A stretch of 64,000 nucleotides of DNA from Blautia sp. MSJ-19 (GTDB taxonomy: Bacteria > Bacillota > Clostridia > Lachnospirales > Lachnospiraceae): the NCBI RefSeq assembly GCF_018918125.1, contig NZ_JAHLQA010000027.1:62001-126000 (forward strand), in the 5' to 3' direction. Numbering within the stretch: the stretch's first letter is position 1; each line of letters begins with the position of its first letter. Below are positions 17,156 to 26,604 of the stretch, piece by piece. Both the position numbers and the translations under genes were made by a program. The notes under the pieces were generated by a model. That model saw nothing but the letters and a program-made list of their open reading frames with translations. It was not told the origin of the DNA and made no database searches.

Positions 17156-18010
17156 CTAGAGAAGTTTTTCTATATAGTCGATCAGGAAAAATTCTTCTTT
17201 TTTGTCTCCTGCAAACAAAGTACCATACTTTCTTCCTTCCATGATCTTGTGGATCACATGAAAATCCCTGCCATTGGCAATGATCATATCCGCACCTGCT
17301 GCCGTCGCGATCTCTGCCGCCGTAAGTTTGGTTGCCATGCCTCCGGTACCCACTTTGCTCTTCGGTCCCTTACCCATGCTCAGCAGTTTCTCATCCAGCT
17401 TCTCAACCGTATCAATAAACTCCGCATCCGGATTCGTATTCGGGTCATCTGTAAAGAGTCCGTCAATGTCTGAAAGCAAAATCAGAAGATCTGCTCCGAT
17501 CAATCCTGCAATAACGGCTGACAGAGTATCATTATCTCCAAAAGATTCCAACATCTCCAGCTCATAGCTTGAAATGGAGTCATTTTCATTGACGACCGGA
17601 ATCGCTCCGAGTTCGAGCAGCTCTTCAAAAGTATTTCTCGCATTTCGACGGTTCAGATTATTGACCATGGTATTCTTGGTCATCAGAATCTGTGCCGCCA
17701 TCTGATTGTACTCTGAAAAAAGCTTCTGATAGATCATCATCAGACGTGCCTGTCCAACTGCAGAACATGCCTGTTTCTTTTTGAGTTCTGTCGGCTTCTC
17801 ATGCATGCCAAATGCAGATGCTCCGACTGCCACCGCACCGGAAGTGACCAGAACCACATCCTTGCCCTGGTTATGAAGATCACTTAACTCTCTAACCAGC
17901 ACTTCCAGTTTACGAAGATCCAGTTTATTAGTTTCCTTATGAATCAGGGAAGATGATCCTACCTTGATCACGATTCGCTTTTTGTCTTTGAGTAATTCAC
18001 GATAATTCAT
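17156..18010 (-). CDS. proB: Glutamate 5-kinase
   Basis: Phosphorylates glutamate to start proline synthesis. An amino-acid-kinase fold with KRIVIKVGSSSLIH at the N-terminus, LVTSGAVAVG, the NENDSIS substrate loop, FGDNDTLSA, and GTGGMATKLTAAEIATAAG near residue 220. At 284 residues it ends after the kinase domain and lacks the C-terminal PUA domain found in many longer homologues. GGAG precedes the ATG. Feedback inhibition by proline is known for the family; no leader attenuator was seen. Confidence 0.96.
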   Translation of the reverse strand: MNYRELLKDKKRIVIKVGSSSLIHKETNKLDLRKLEVLVRELSDLHNQGKDVVLVTSGAVAVGASAFGMHEKPTELKKKQACSAVGQARLMMIYQKLFSEYNQMAAQILMTKNTMVNNLNRRNARNTFEELLELGAIPVVNENDSISSYELEMLESFGDNDTLSAVIAGLIGADLLILLSDIDGLFTDDPNTNPDAEFIDTVEKLDEKLLSMGKGPKSKVGTGGMATKLTAAEIATAAGADMIIANGRDFHVIHKIMEGRKYGTLFAGDKKEEFFLIDYIEKLL

Positions 18011-18048
18011 GGTATTTATTCTCCAGTTATCTGTATTCTGTCCGTTTT

Positions 18049-18543
18049 TTATCTGGTAATCCCCAGATCTTCCAGTGCTTTTGCCTGTTTTGCTTCCATT
18101 ACTGCCGCTTCATCCGGTTCCATATGGTCATATCCCAGAAGGTGCAGCATGCTGTGCGCAAACAGGAAACTGAATTCTCTTTCTGTACTGTGGCCGTATT
18201 CTTCTGCCTGCGCATAAACCTTATCTACAGAAATCATCACATCTCCAAGGATCAGTTCCTCCGTATCCAGATCAAAATAACTGTCATCCCCTTCTATCAC
18301 GGAATAATCTGCCGGTGTCTCAAACGGGATCATCGGGAAAGAAAGTACATCTGTCGGTGCTCCGATCGAACGAAATTCCGCATTTACTCTCTTAATTTCT
18401 TCATTATCCGTAATCACAAGGTTCACACAGACATCATACGGACAGTGTTCTGTTTCCAGAATGTGTGCTGCCACCTTTGCTGCCAGTTTTTCATAATCAA
18501 TATCCAGTTTTCGTTCTGCTTCATAATCAATCTGAATAGTCAT
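18049..18543 (-). CDS. ybeY: Endoribonuclease YbeY
   Basis: A metal-dependent RNase for 16S rRNA 3' maturation and ribosome quality control. The 164-residue protein carries the zinc triad motif HSMLHLLGYDHMEPDE near residue 130 and the conserved RSIGAPTDVLSFPM strand. Its ATG overlaps the phoH stop by four bases (ATGA), so the two are translationally coupled, as in most Firmicutes. Confidence 0.96.
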   Translation of the reverse strand: MTIQIDYEAERKLDIDYEKLAAKVAAHILETEHCPYDVCVNLVITDNEEIKRVNAEFRSIGAPTDVLSFPMIPFETPADYSVIEGDDSYFDLDTEELILGDVMISVDKVYAQAEEYGHSTEREFSFLFAHSMLHLLGYDHMEPDEAAVMEAKQAKALEDLGITR

Positions 18544-19556
18544 TCTTTTTTCCTCCGAGCGGTCCTTGTACCACTGGTACTCCTGGACGGTTTCTGTTTC
18601 TTTTCATAATCATCATATGCCTGTACGATCTGCTGTACCAGCGGATGACGTACAACATCCTTGCTGGTAAGCTGACAGAATCCGATATCATCAATCTTCT
18701 TAAGTACTTTTGCTGCCACATCCAGACCGGAAACCGCGTCACGTGGAAGGTCTTTCTGGGAAGCATCTCCGGTGACAACTACTTTTGATCCGAATCCGAT
18801 ACGGGTCAGGAACATCTTCATCTGTGCCGGTGTCGTGTTCTGTGCTTCATCCAGGATAATAAATGCATTATCCAGTGTACGCCCTCTCATATATGCCAGC
18901 GGAGCTACTTCAATCAGTCCACGCTCCATATTCTTGGCAAAACTGTCTGCTCCCATGATCTGATACAGTGCATCATACAATGGCCGCAGATACGGATCCA
19001 CTTTGCTCTGGAGATCTCCCGGAAGAAATCCCAGCTTTTCACCTGCTTCAATCGCCGGTCTTGTCAGAATGATACGACTGACCTCCTCGTTTCGGAATGC
19101 CGTCACCGCCATTGCCATCGCAAGATATGTTTTTCCTGTTCCTGCCGGTCCAATGCCGAACACGATCATCTTTTTGCGGATCTGGTCGACATATTCCTGC
19201 TGTCCCAGTGTCTTGGGCTTGATCGGTCTGCCCTGTATAGTATTGCAGATAAAATCTTTATCTATCTCGGTAAGTACCTGGTTTCGTTCTTCCATGGCAA
19301 GTGACAGTGCATAACTGACATTCTGTCTGGTTATGGTATTGCCTCTTCCCGCAAGAACCACCAGCTCCTCTATAAGTTTCTTTGCCTGAGTGGCACTCTG
19401 CTCTGTACCCAGGATCTTCAGCATGCCGTCTCTGGATATCAGTGTAACATTTAATGTACGTTCAATCAGTTTCAGATGTTCGTCAAACTGACCGAACACA
19501 TTTCCCTCCAGATCTGCAGGCACCTGCGTGTACAGCTCAATAATACTGTTAGCCAT
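18540..19556 (-). CDS. phoH: PhoH family P-loop ATPase
   Basis: A 338-residue cytoplasmic ATPase linked to RNA metabolism by its fusion and neighbourhood to YbeY. An N-terminal KH-like segment precedes the PhoH core. Walker A is GPAGTGKTYLAMAMAV (~residue 142), followed by RPAIEAGEKLGFLPGD, Walker B FIILDEAQNTTPAQMK, and VVTGDASQKDLPR. The Arg/Lys-rich C-terminal tail (RTARRKKE) may contact RNA. It overlaps yqfD by eight bases. Confidence 0.96.
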   Translation of the reverse strand: MANSIIELYTQVPADLEGNVFGQFDEHLKLIERTLNVTLISRDGMLKILGTEQSATQAKKLIEELVVLAGRGNTITRQNVSYALSLAMEERNQVLTEIDKDFICNTIQGRPIKPKTLGQQEYVDQIRKKMIVFGIGPAGTGKTYLAMAMAVTAFRNEEVSRIILTRPAIEAGEKLGFLPGDLQSKVDPYLRPLYDALYQIMGADSFAKNMERGLIEVAPLAYMRGRTLDNAFIILDEAQNTTPAQMKMFLTRIGFGSKVVVTGDASQKDLPRDAVSGLDVAAKVLKKIDDIGFCQLTSKDVVRHPLVQQIVQAYDDYEKKQKPSRSTSGTRTARRKKE

Positions 19557-20775
19557 CCTCTGTTGTCCTTTCTGCAGGCTGCTCCGATATTTCTACAGGA
19601 GTCTCCTCTCCGATTTTTTCTATAATTTCCAAAAAACCTTTGCTGATACAGGTCTTGTGGTCAACCTCTATTTTAACATTATTTGCAGATATTTGAACCC
19701 CTTTTTGTATTAATTTTTCTTCATAAATCTGCAAAATCCCCCACGCACGCGCCCGAACCTCTTTCTCTGTATACTCTTTTTTTACAGACTGATACTGTTT
19801 TTTACTGATTTTCCCCACTGAAACCGGAAGTCGAAAACTTTCTGTAAGAAAAAGCGGATGCTCCTCTACCACATTTTGCCAGTGCTTCTGTTTCTGATCG
19901 CCAAACCCCAGATATAAGGTTCCCACTCGTATGTAAACGCCCTTTTTCTCCTCCCCTGTAGGTATTTCTGTCTCATACTGCAGTGGAATTTCCCGATAAT
20001 AGGCTTTTTTTCGTTTGATATAAATATCCGCATCCGCATGCACCGCTTCGTATCGCACAATCTCCTGACTGTCATTTTTCAGCTCCAGAAGACCGGAAAC
20101 CAAAATCTCTCCTCTGCCGCAGGTTTCACCCGGCTTTTTCTGTGGAACTCCCTCACGCGTAATGATCTTCACAATCTCTCCCTCTACGTCCGCGGTAATA
20201 TTGCATGGTGCACGTTCTTCGTTCTCCTTTTCCTGTACAAAGATTCCTTCTTTTACAGTCAGGAGAAGTTTTGTTCCCTCCAATTCCGCAGATACCCATG
20301 TAATATTCTGATATTTTTCCCGCACCGCCGCCGCAATTGCGCTGCAGTGGATCCGACGGCATGCCATGCCATGTACAATTCCCTGTTCCTCCAGAAAATG
20401 CAGGATCTCCGGTGTACTGTTCTTTACATTTCCCGTAATCTCAATATTCCATAACCTTCCGGACAAAAACATAAGAAGGACTGCACACAAAATGATTCCA
20501 AGAAAAAAAGCCTTTCTCTTTTTACTTCGGTAAAAAAAGAAGGGCAGTCCATGTTTTTCCAGAATATGTATTTTTACTTTTGTTTTTCTGCGAACAGGTG
20601 CAAGGCGAAAAAAATCTTTCACAGAAAACTCACACGTCAGGCTCTCGTCCTGTTCTCTGACGAGCCGGCTGATCCGAATTCCTCTTGCCCTGCACAAATT
20701 AAGGAAGCGCTCCGTCTGCGCGCCTCTGATCTGCAGGCACACCTGTCCTTCCCGAAATCCCCTCTGTCTGTTCAT
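19549..20775 (-). CDS. yqfD: Sporulation protein YqfD
   Basis: A 408-residue membrane protein needed for sporulation in B. subtilis. An N-terminal cytoplasmic region of ~85 residues precedes one transmembrane helix (AFFLGIILCAVLLMFLSG, ~residues 88-105). An extracytoplasmic part with POTRA/FtsQ-like strands follows (RLWNIEITGNVKNSTPEILHFL) and then VSAELEGTKLLLTVKEG. It overlaps phoH and follows yqfC, the conserved yqfC-yqfD-phoH-ybeY order. Expression is probably mother-cell specific. Confidence 0.93.
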   Translation of the reverse strand: MNRQRGFREGQVCLQIRGAQTERFLNLCRARGIRISRLVREQDESLTCEFSVKDFFRLAPVRRKTKVKIHILEKHGLPFFFYRSKKRKAFFLGIILCAVLLMFLSGRLWNIEITGNVKNSTPEILHFLEEQGIVHGMACRRIHCSAIAAAVREKYQNITWVSAELEGTKLLLTVKEGIFVQEKENEERAPCNITADVEGEIVKIITREGVPQKKPGETCGRGEILVSGLLELKNDSQEIVRYEAVHADADIYIKRKKAYYREIPLQYETEIPTGEEKKGVYIRVGTLYLGFGDQKQKHWQNVVEEHPLFLTESFRLPVSVGKISKKQYQSVKKEYTEKEVRARAWGILQIYEEKLIQKGVQISANNVKIEVDHKTCISKGFLEIIEKIGEETPVEISEQPAERTTEDG

Positions 20776-20785
20776 CCGCTCCCTC

Positions 20786-21061
20786 CTATCGTTCCAATAC
20801 TACTTCTGAAATCCTGCCTTCTATATGCATTTCCTCCGGAGTATAGCTTGGAATCGTCAGTCGTTTTCCCCGGATACGCAGTTTTCCACAAAAAGTCAGC
20901 AACAGGATCTCCTCACTCTGATAGCACAAAATGCTACGGTAATTGCATACCACCGCCTGCTGTAACCCGGTGATCGTGACCACCGTTTCTTTCATTGCCA
21001 GGTCCCTCGGAACTTCCAGAGAGGTTACCAGTTCTTCTTTCCACTGCTCCATTTTTTTCAT
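20786..21061 (-). CDS. yqfC: Sporulation protein YqfC
   Basis: A 91-residue YabP/YqfC family protein with the typical beta-rich pattern (VTITGLQQAVVCNYRSILCY, LLLTFCGKLRIRGKRL). I took the ATG at 21061, preceded by GGAGAGG at 8 bases; an upstream extension to 21112 reads through the hairpin. In B. subtilis the gene is in the sigma-E regulon. Here CGTACAAT lies in the loop of the hairpin just upstream, with an ACATAAA-like element about 13 bases before it, which resembles a sigma-E promoter. Confidence 0.9.
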   Translation of the reverse strand: MKKMEQWKEELVTSLEVPRDLAMKETVVTITGLQQAVVCNYRSILCYQSEEILLLTFCGKLRIRGKRLTIPSYTPEEMHIEGRISEVVLER

Positions 21062-21068
21062 TGCAAAA

Positions 21069-21107
21069 ACCTCTCCGGTACTTATCACTATTGTACGCCG
21101 GAGAGGT
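21069..21107 (-). terminator. Terminator-like hairpin containing yqfC ribosome binding site
   Basis: Perfect 10-bp arms ACCTCTCCGG and CCGGAGAGGT (minus strand), 19-base loop, followed by TTTTTG. It can end transcription of the DUF2284 gene. The 3' arm is also the yqfC Shine-Dalgarno, and the loop holds a possible sporulation -10. Confidence 0.7.
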
Positions 21108-21127
21108 CTCATTTATGTTCTTCTGTT

Positions 21128-21676
21128 TTACTGAAAAAGAACCATGGAAAACCAGAGAATCGTATTTCCTCCAAGATTATATTCCATCTGTTCTTTTTCT
21201 ACAATTTCACTGACAACTACACCATGACTTTCCAGACATGGATGCATCCTGTCCGGATGCCGGCATGGCTGTCCGTGAAGATATGCACATTCCTCGCAGA
21301 TATCACAGGATTCCGTTGAAAGCGTAAAAGTCTCAAATCCCTGTTCCTTCAGAAAGGCGGCAACCGCTGTCGTCAGTTCCTCATGCGCATCTCTTGTTTC
21401 GAGCATTTCCTGCATATTCATAATATCCGAAACTTCTGCCACACTGGAAAAGAACACTGCCTGACCGTATTTCCGTATCCTGTCTTCACATTCTTTGAGA
21501 GTTCCTACTGCCGGCGGACAGGCCCAGGTCGATCCATAACGTTCGCATTCCTGCTGACAGACAATCCTTACTCTGTCCTCAACCGTCAGATCTGAAGTGT
21601 TCAATATACGGTATTCGAAGATTGGATACTGTGCAATAAAGTCTTCAAATCGTTCAATATTCAGCTTATCCGCCAT
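21128..21676 (-). CDS. DUF2284 cysteine-rich metal-binding protein
   Basis: A 182-residue protein of the DUF2284 family, annotated as predicted metal-binding. Cysteines are arranged as CQQECERYGSTWACPP near residue 37-50 and as SCDICEEC..GQPCRHPDRMHPC near residue 122-145, suited to an Fe-S cluster or zinc. No enzymatic motif was seen. It is followed by the hairpin at 21069 and preceded by a cupin gene 15 bases upstream, so both are probably one transcript. Confidence 0.9.
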   Translation of the reverse strand: MADKLNIERFEDFIAQYPIFEYRILNTSDLTVEDRVRIVCQQECERYGSTWACPPAVGTLKECEDRIRKYGQAVFFSSVAEVSDIMNMQEMLETRDAHEELTTAVAAFLKEQGFETFTLSTESCDICEECAYLHGQPCRHPDRMHPCLESHGVVVSEIVEKEQMEYNLGGNTILWFSMVLFQ

Positions 21677-21691
21677 CAGACAATCCTCCGA

Positions 21692-22018
21692 TCAGTCCAG
21701 AATAATCAGTGCCATAAAGACCAGATCTTCATCTCCACTGTTTGTAAGTCCGTGTCCTTTGCCGTCCGGTGTGAATGTCACATCCCCTGCCTGTACCATG
21801 CGGAGTGTTCCATTGTCACTGTAAATCCCTTTTCCTGAAAGAATATAATACGTTTCACTTTCATTGTGATGTTCATGATATCCCAGAGAACATCCTGGTT
21901 CAAGCGTTACCTGCGCATACAGTCTGCATTTCCCGTTTAACTGTTTTTCATCAAGAAGGCGTTTGATCAGTGTATGTCCCTGTCCGCCTGCCATGTGTTC
22001 TACTCTTTCTGTTGTCAT
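21692..22018 (-). CDS. Cupin domain protein
   Basis: A single-domain 108-residue cupin. Motif 1 is GCSLGYHEHHNESETYYILSG with three His and one Glu for metal binding (~residues 41-60). Motif 2 is GDVTFTPDGKGHGLTNSGDEDL. Such proteins bind small carboxylates or sugars or act as dioxygenases/isomerases; the substrate cannot be told. It probably shares a transcript with the downstream DUF2284 gene. Confidence 0.93.
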   Translation of the reverse strand: MTTERVEHMAGGQGHTLIKRLLDEKQLNGKCRLYAQVTLEPGCSLGYHEHHNESETYYILSGKGIYSDNGTLRMVQAGDVTFTPDGKGHGLTNSGDEDLVFMALIILD

Positions 22019-22084
22019 ATCACATATCCTCCTTTTGTGGAAATTATTTATTACAAGCCGGAACTGCTCCGGTCTGCTGCCGTG

Positions 22085-22564
22085 TTATTTATGATAGGGC
22101 TCATGATTCAGGATCCTGTAACCGCGGTAGATCTGTTCCAGAAGAATCATCTGCATCAGCTGATGCGGAAATGTCATTCTGGAAAAGCTCAGTTTATAAT
22201 CTGCTCTTTTGAGCACCTCATTACCCAGTCCCAGAGAACCTCCGATCACAAATGCGATCGAGCTTTTGCCCTCCACACCCAGCCTTCCAATCTTCTCAGA
22301 AAGTTCTACGGAGTCCAGCATTTTGCCATCGATAGCAAGTGCAATCACATAATCCTGCTCCCGGATGTGTTTCATCAAACGTTCTGCTTCTGTGTTTTTA
22401 ATCTGCTCATTTAATGCCTCTGATGCTTTGTCTGGCGTTTTTTCATCCGGAACCTGGAAAAATGTCAGCTTACAGTAACGGCTCAGTCGTTTTGCATATT
22501 CCGCAATACCGTCATTAAGATACTTTTCTTTGATTTTTCCTACAGTTACGATCTTAATTTCCAT
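22085..22564 (-). CDS. rlmH: 23S rRNA pseudouridine-1915 N3-methyltransferase RlmH
   Basis: A SPOUT-family methyltransferase acting on helix 69 of 23S rRNA in assembled ribosomes. Exactly 159 residues, the family length, beginning MEIKIVTVGKIKEKYLNDGI. It has the trefoil-knot motif IAFVIGGSLGLG (~residue 100-111) and the invariant tail FSRMTFPHQLMQMILLEQIYRGYRI. It stands alone between ftsK/spoIIIE and the cupin gene. Confidence 0.98.
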   Translation of the reverse strand: MEIKIVTVGKIKEKYLNDGIAEYAKRLSRYCKLTFFQVPDEKTPDKASEALNEQIKNTEAERLMKHIREQDYVIALAIDGKMLDSVELSEKIGRLGVEGKSSIAFVIGGSLGLGNEVLKRADYKLSFSRMTFPHQLMQMILLEQIYRGYRILNHEPYHK

Positions 22565-22627
22565 TTTTTCTACTCCTGCTAATACTCACAGACTGTTTCG
22601 TGTTGATCCGGCTTTTTATCACCGGTA

Positions 22628-25459
22628 TTACAGATATTCCTCTATATAATTTTCAAATTCCTCAGCCGACATCAACACTTTACGAGGTTTCGTTCCCTCT
22701 TCCGGGCCAACCACACCCGCATCGCAGAGCTGATCCATGATCCTTGCAGCTCTGTTGAACCCAATCTTGAACATTCTCTGCAACATACCGATCGAAGCCT
22801 TTTCTTTTTCGATGATAAATTTACCTGCATCTACAAAATAAACATCTCTGTCATCTCCGGAAGAAGCTCCGCCGCCTGCAGCAGACGCCGTATTTACCTG
22901 CTGCTCAATCTGTGAGTTATACTGTGTTCCAGGATTCTTTTCCGCCAGAAAATCAACAATACTGCTGACTTCTTCATCTGATACAAATGCACCCTGTAAT
23001 CTGGCCGGTTTCTGGTATCCCTGCGGATAAAACAGCATATCTCCCTTACCAAGAAGCTTCTCAGCTCCATTCATATCCAGGATAGTTCTGGAATCCACAC
23101 CCGATGATACTGAAAATGCGATTCGGGACGGCATGTTTGCTTTGATCAGACCGGTAATGACATTTACAGACGGACGCTGTGTCGCAATGATCAGATGGAT
23201 GCCTGCTGCACGAGCCAGCTGTGCAAGACGACAGATCGCATCCTCCACTTCTCCCGGTGCAACCATCATAAGGTCTGCCAGCTCATCTACAATAATAATG
23301 ATCTGCGGCATTTTTTCCGGTCGCTCTTCCCCTTCCGGAATGCGCATTCCCTCAACTTTGCGATTATATTCCTGCAGATTACGTACACTGTATTCTGCAA
23401 ATGTATTATAACGACTCATCATCTCTGTCACTGCCCAGTTCAGTGCTCCCGCTGCTTTTTTCGGATCTGTAACAACCGGAATAAACAGGTGCGGAATACC
23501 GTTATAAACGCTCAGTTCTACGACCTTCGGATCGATCATGATCAGTTTGACATCCTCCGGTGATGCTTTGTAGAGAATGCTGATGATCAGTGTGTTGATA
23601 CATACAGATTTACCAGAACCGGTAGCACCTGCGATCAGCAGATGCGGCATCTTTGCAATATCCGTAACAACCGGTTTTCCGGCAATATCCTTACCTACTG
23701 CAAAAGACAGTTTGGATTTGGCTGTCTGAAATTCCTGAGACTGCAAAATCTCTCTCAGCATAACCGCATGATTTTCTTTATTTGGCACTTCAATACCTAC
23801 CGCCGCTTTGCCTGGTATCGGTGCCTCAATACGGATATCCGGTGTCGCAAGATTCAGCTTGATATCATCCGCAAGATTAACGATCTTGCTTACCTTGACT
23901 CCCATCTCCGGCTGCAACTCATAACGCGTAACCGTCGGTCCACAGCTTACATTCGTTACCGTGACATTTACACCAAAATTATGCAGCGTATCCTGCAGCT
24001 TCTTCGCCGTTTTGCGAAGATGCTCATCCGAATCTCCCTGCGATTTGCCATCTCCCCGCTTGAGCAGCTTCAACGGTGGATAATGATATTCTTTTTTGAT
24101 CACTTCATTCTGCTGAGTGATCTCTTTTTGGATATTCTGGATTCCGCTCTCAATCTCTTTCTGTGAAGATTTCGGGTTCCGAACCGGCTGTGAGGAAGCT
24201 TTTGACTCCGGCTGCGGTACCTCTTCCGGAACTGTTTCTGAAACAGGATCTGTGTAGGTTTCCTGCATTTCCTGCGCTGATAATTCCGGATAATCTTCCT
24301 GCATCTCCGGTTCCACAATCGCTTCCTGATATATATCCTGTTCCGGCACCGCCGACTCTTCTGATTCTTCCGCCTCCACATATGCTTCCTGTGGTTCTGC
24401 ACGATGAATCTCAAATTCGTCTGCCTGCGGAACAAGCTCTGTTATCGGCTCTTTCTCTAATGCCGGAAGCTCCGTCTGCATGCTTTCCTGTGGGGCAGCT
24501 TGCTCCGCCAGATTCCATCCTGCATCCTGTCCTTCTGATTCCACTACTGCCTGTTCTGTAATCTCAGTTTTTTCCTGTACAGGATTCTCAGGAGTTCTCT
24601 GTATTCTGCGTTTCTTTTTCTTTTTATCAATCGGAGGACTGAGCAGGGTTCCATCCAGAAATCCCGTATGTAAATCCTGCTCTTCTTCATTAACTCCATC
24701 TTTTGTCTTATCTTCTGCAAGTGCAGCTTCCAGTTCACGCATTTTCTGCGCATGACGTTCTTCTCTTTTCTGGCGGCGTTCCTGTTCGCGTATCTCTTTT
24801 TTGAGATCACGCTCCGGCTGGCCTTCCATATACATGTCACGTCCATCTTTTGCAAGTGCGCAAATAGCATCCCAGATACGGAACACAAACCCAAAGAAGG
24901 ATTTCTGCGTGATCAGAATCAGCGTGATCAGAAGCACAAGAACAACGATCACATATCCTCCAGCCGTTCCAAAAGCAGAGGTTGTGGAAATACAGATAGC
25001 CCCTCCGATCACGCCACCACCGGTGTGATATGTAGAGCTTTCGGCATAATATTCTGCCATGGTCGTACTCGACATATAACCTTCTGTCAGAAGCTGTGCA
25101 AGTCCGCATAAAAACACAAGAAAAACAAGTGCTGCAAGTGCCTTTTTGTATGCCAGCATATTTCCGCGGTTCGAAACAAGAAAAGCCGCCCCTCCAAATA
25201 TAACTATCGGAAAAATATAGGCAACAAGTCCCATAATTCCAAAAGATGCCTTACTGATCGCAGCACCAACCACACCACCCATGCCAAGATTGCTGATGAT
25301 CAGTATAATAGAAGCTGCCAGAACACTAAGCAGTATGATCTCTGTCTGAAATCCGGTTGTCACCCCTTGTTTCTGTGCCTGTTTTTTTCTGGTATTTTTT
25401 CTCCCGGAAGTGCTTCTGCCGCTTCCTTTTCGCTTATTCGATTTTTTTGCTGCTGCCAT
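22628..25459 (-). CDS. ftsK: DNA translocase FtsK/SpoIIIE
   Basis: A 943-residue septal DNA pump that moves chromosome ends across the division or sporulation septum. A basic N-terminus (KKSNKRKGSGRSTSGRKNTRKK) is followed by four to five membrane helices (~residues 40-190). A long acidic Glu/Gln/Pro linker spans ~200-450. The alpha-beta motor has Walker A AGATGSGKSVCIN (~610) and Walker B IIIVDELADLMM (~715), and the C-terminal gamma winged helix reads STSMLQRMFKIGFNRAARIMDQ-like (here ASIGMLQRMFKIGFNRAAR). It cannot be assigned to FtsK or SpoIIIE by sequence alone. Confidence 0.97.
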   Translation of the reverse strand: MAAAKKSNKRKGSGRSTSGRKNTRKKQAQKQGVTTGFQTEIILLSVLAASIILIISNLGMGGVVGAAISKASFGIMGLVAYIFPIVIFGGAAFLVSNRGNMLAYKKALAALVFLVFLCGLAQLLTEGYMSSTTMAEYYAESSTYHTGGGVIGGAICISTTSAFGTAGGYVIVVLVLLITLILITQKSFFGFVFRIWDAICALAKDGRDMYMEGQPERDLKKEIREQERRQKREERHAQKMRELEAALAEDKTKDGVNEEEQDLHTGFLDGTLLSPPIDKKKKKRRIQRTPENPVQEKTEITEQAVVESEGQDAGWNLAEQAAPQESMQTELPALEKEPITELVPQADEFEIHRAEPQEAYVEAEESEESAVPEQDIYQEAIVEPEMQEDYPELSAQEMQETYTDPVSETVPEEVPQPESKASSQPVRNPKSSQKEIESGIQNIQKEITQQNEVIKKEYHYPPLKLLKRGDGKSQGDSDEHLRKTAKKLQDTLHNFGVNVTVTNVSCGPTVTRYELQPEMGVKVSKIVNLADDIKLNLATPDIRIEAPIPGKAAVGIEVPNKENHAVMLREILQSQEFQTAKSKLSFAVGKDIAGKPVVTDIAKMPHLLIAGATGSGKSVCINTLIISILYKASPEDVKLIMIDPKVVELSVYNGIPHLFIPVVTDPKKAAGALNWAVTEMMSRYNTFAEYSVRNLQEYNRKVEGMRIPEGEERPEKMPQIIIIVDELADLMMVAPGEVEDAICRLAQLARAAGIHLIIATQRPSVNVITGLIKANMPSRIAFSVSSGVDSRTILDMNGAEKLLGKGDMLFYPQGYQKPARLQGAFVSDEEVSSIVDFLAEKNPGTQYNSQIEQQVNTASAAGGGASSGDDRDVYFVDAGKFIIEKEKASIGMLQRMFKIGFNRAARIMDQLCDAGVVGPEEGTKPRKVLMSAEEFENYIEEYL

Positions 25460-25541
25460 TCAGGCACCCCTCCTACTGTTGTCATATCGCAAAAAGTCTG
25501 CCGGAACCTCCGGTAACTTCGTCTGTCCTTCCTGTTCACCT

Positions 25542-26420
25542 TTACATGGTATAATTCACGATCAGAGAAACAATTCCCGCTGCAAAACAATAATATGCAA
25601 AATAGCGAAGTTTTCCCTTGTGCACCAGTTTCAGGCAGGAACGGATCACCAGAGATCCTGCCAATGCTGCCACAGACATACCAAGGACATAGGTAAATCC
25701 AAGACCGACCGTCATATCTGCTGAGCCAAACTGTCCAAGCTCCATACATAATGCACCAATGATTGCCGGAATGGATAAAATGTATGAATATTTCACTGCA
25801 AATGTACGGCTGAAACCACTCATCAGCCCTGCACTGATCGTCATACCGCTTCTGGATAATCCCGGAAATACAGAAAGTCCCTGACAGATTCCTATCCACA
25901 TGGCATTCGAAAAGCTGGCATCTTTGGCCGCTTTGGTTCCACCAAGCTGGCTCAGATCCACTACAAGCAGCAGGATTCCGGTGATCAGAATCCCTGCAAC
26001 AGGAATCAATTTGGACACAGAAGCCATTTCTACAAGCCGTCTTGCCGTATATCCCAGAAACATCGTCGGAATCATGGACAGCATAAGTAATACTGCAAAC
26101 TTACGATATATGTTGCAGATCAGTTTTGCATAGTGAAGATGCGCCCCGGTTCTTTTATTGTGGATATACAGACTGATATTCCCGATCAGGTCCATAAACA
26201 TCTCCAGTGTCTCCAGTGCAAGACGACGGATATCCTTCTGAAATGTCATAAAAATTGCTGCCAGCGTGCCCACATGAAGCATTGCCTCCAGGAGCACTCC
26301 CGCACCATGTTCCATTCCAAGAATATTCTGCACAAAACAAAGATGACCAAAGCTGCTGACTGGAAGAAACTCTGTAATCCCCTGCACAATGGCCAGTAAA
26401 ATAACAAATAAGACTGTCAT
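25542..26420 (-). CDS. uppP: Undecaprenyl-diphosphatase UppP/BacA
   Basis: An integral-membrane phosphatase that recycles undecaprenyl pyrophosphate for cell-wall synthesis and gives bacitracin tolerance. 292 residues with the two BacA boxes: QGITEFLPVSSFGHL at residues 13-27 and GLSVFPGLSRSGMTIS near ~178, containing the catalytic Glu, Ser/His and Arg. About eight hydrophobic helices are visible. A clear promoter lies 65-95 bases upstream. Confidence 0.96.
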   Translation of the reverse strand: MTVLFVILLAIVQGITEFLPVSSFGHLCFVQNILGMEHGAGVLLEAMLHVGTLAAIFMTFQKDIRRLALETLEMFMDLIGNISLYIHNKRTGAHLHYAKLICNIYRKFAVLLMLSMIPTMFLGYTARRLVEMASVSKLIPVAGILITGILLLVVDLSQLGGTKAAKDASFSNAMWIGICQGLSVFPGLSRSGMTISAGLMSGFSRTFAVKYSYILSIPAIIGALCMELGQFGSADMTVGLGFTYVLGMSVAALAGSLVIRSCLKLVHKGKLRYFAYYCFAAGIVSLIVNYTM

Positions 26421-26485
26421 ATTTTTATCCTTTTCTTTCGCTTAACCCATGCCTCATCCTATATCGTGGCACATAAATCCATGAC

Positions 26486-26514
26486 AGTATAACATATTTA
26501 GCCCAAACTGACAA
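26486..26514 (-). promoter_or_regulatory. Promoter of uppP
   Basis: Minus strand TTGTCA (26509-26514), 17-base spacer, TATACT (26486-26491). Confidence 0.8.
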
Positions 26515-26543
26515 GTCAGCAAACCTTGCTTCGGACTATCGAC

Positions 26544-26591
26544 AAAAAGCCTCCTGCACGCATCATCCATAATGCACACAGAAGGCTTTTT
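26544..26591 (-). terminator. Terminator after nfnB
   Basis: Minus strand AAAAAGCCTTCTG pairs with CAGGAGGCTTTTT around an inner GCAT/ATGC hairpin, ending in a T-run. Confidence 0.88.
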
Positions 26592-26604
26592 CTTAAATCA
26601 GATC

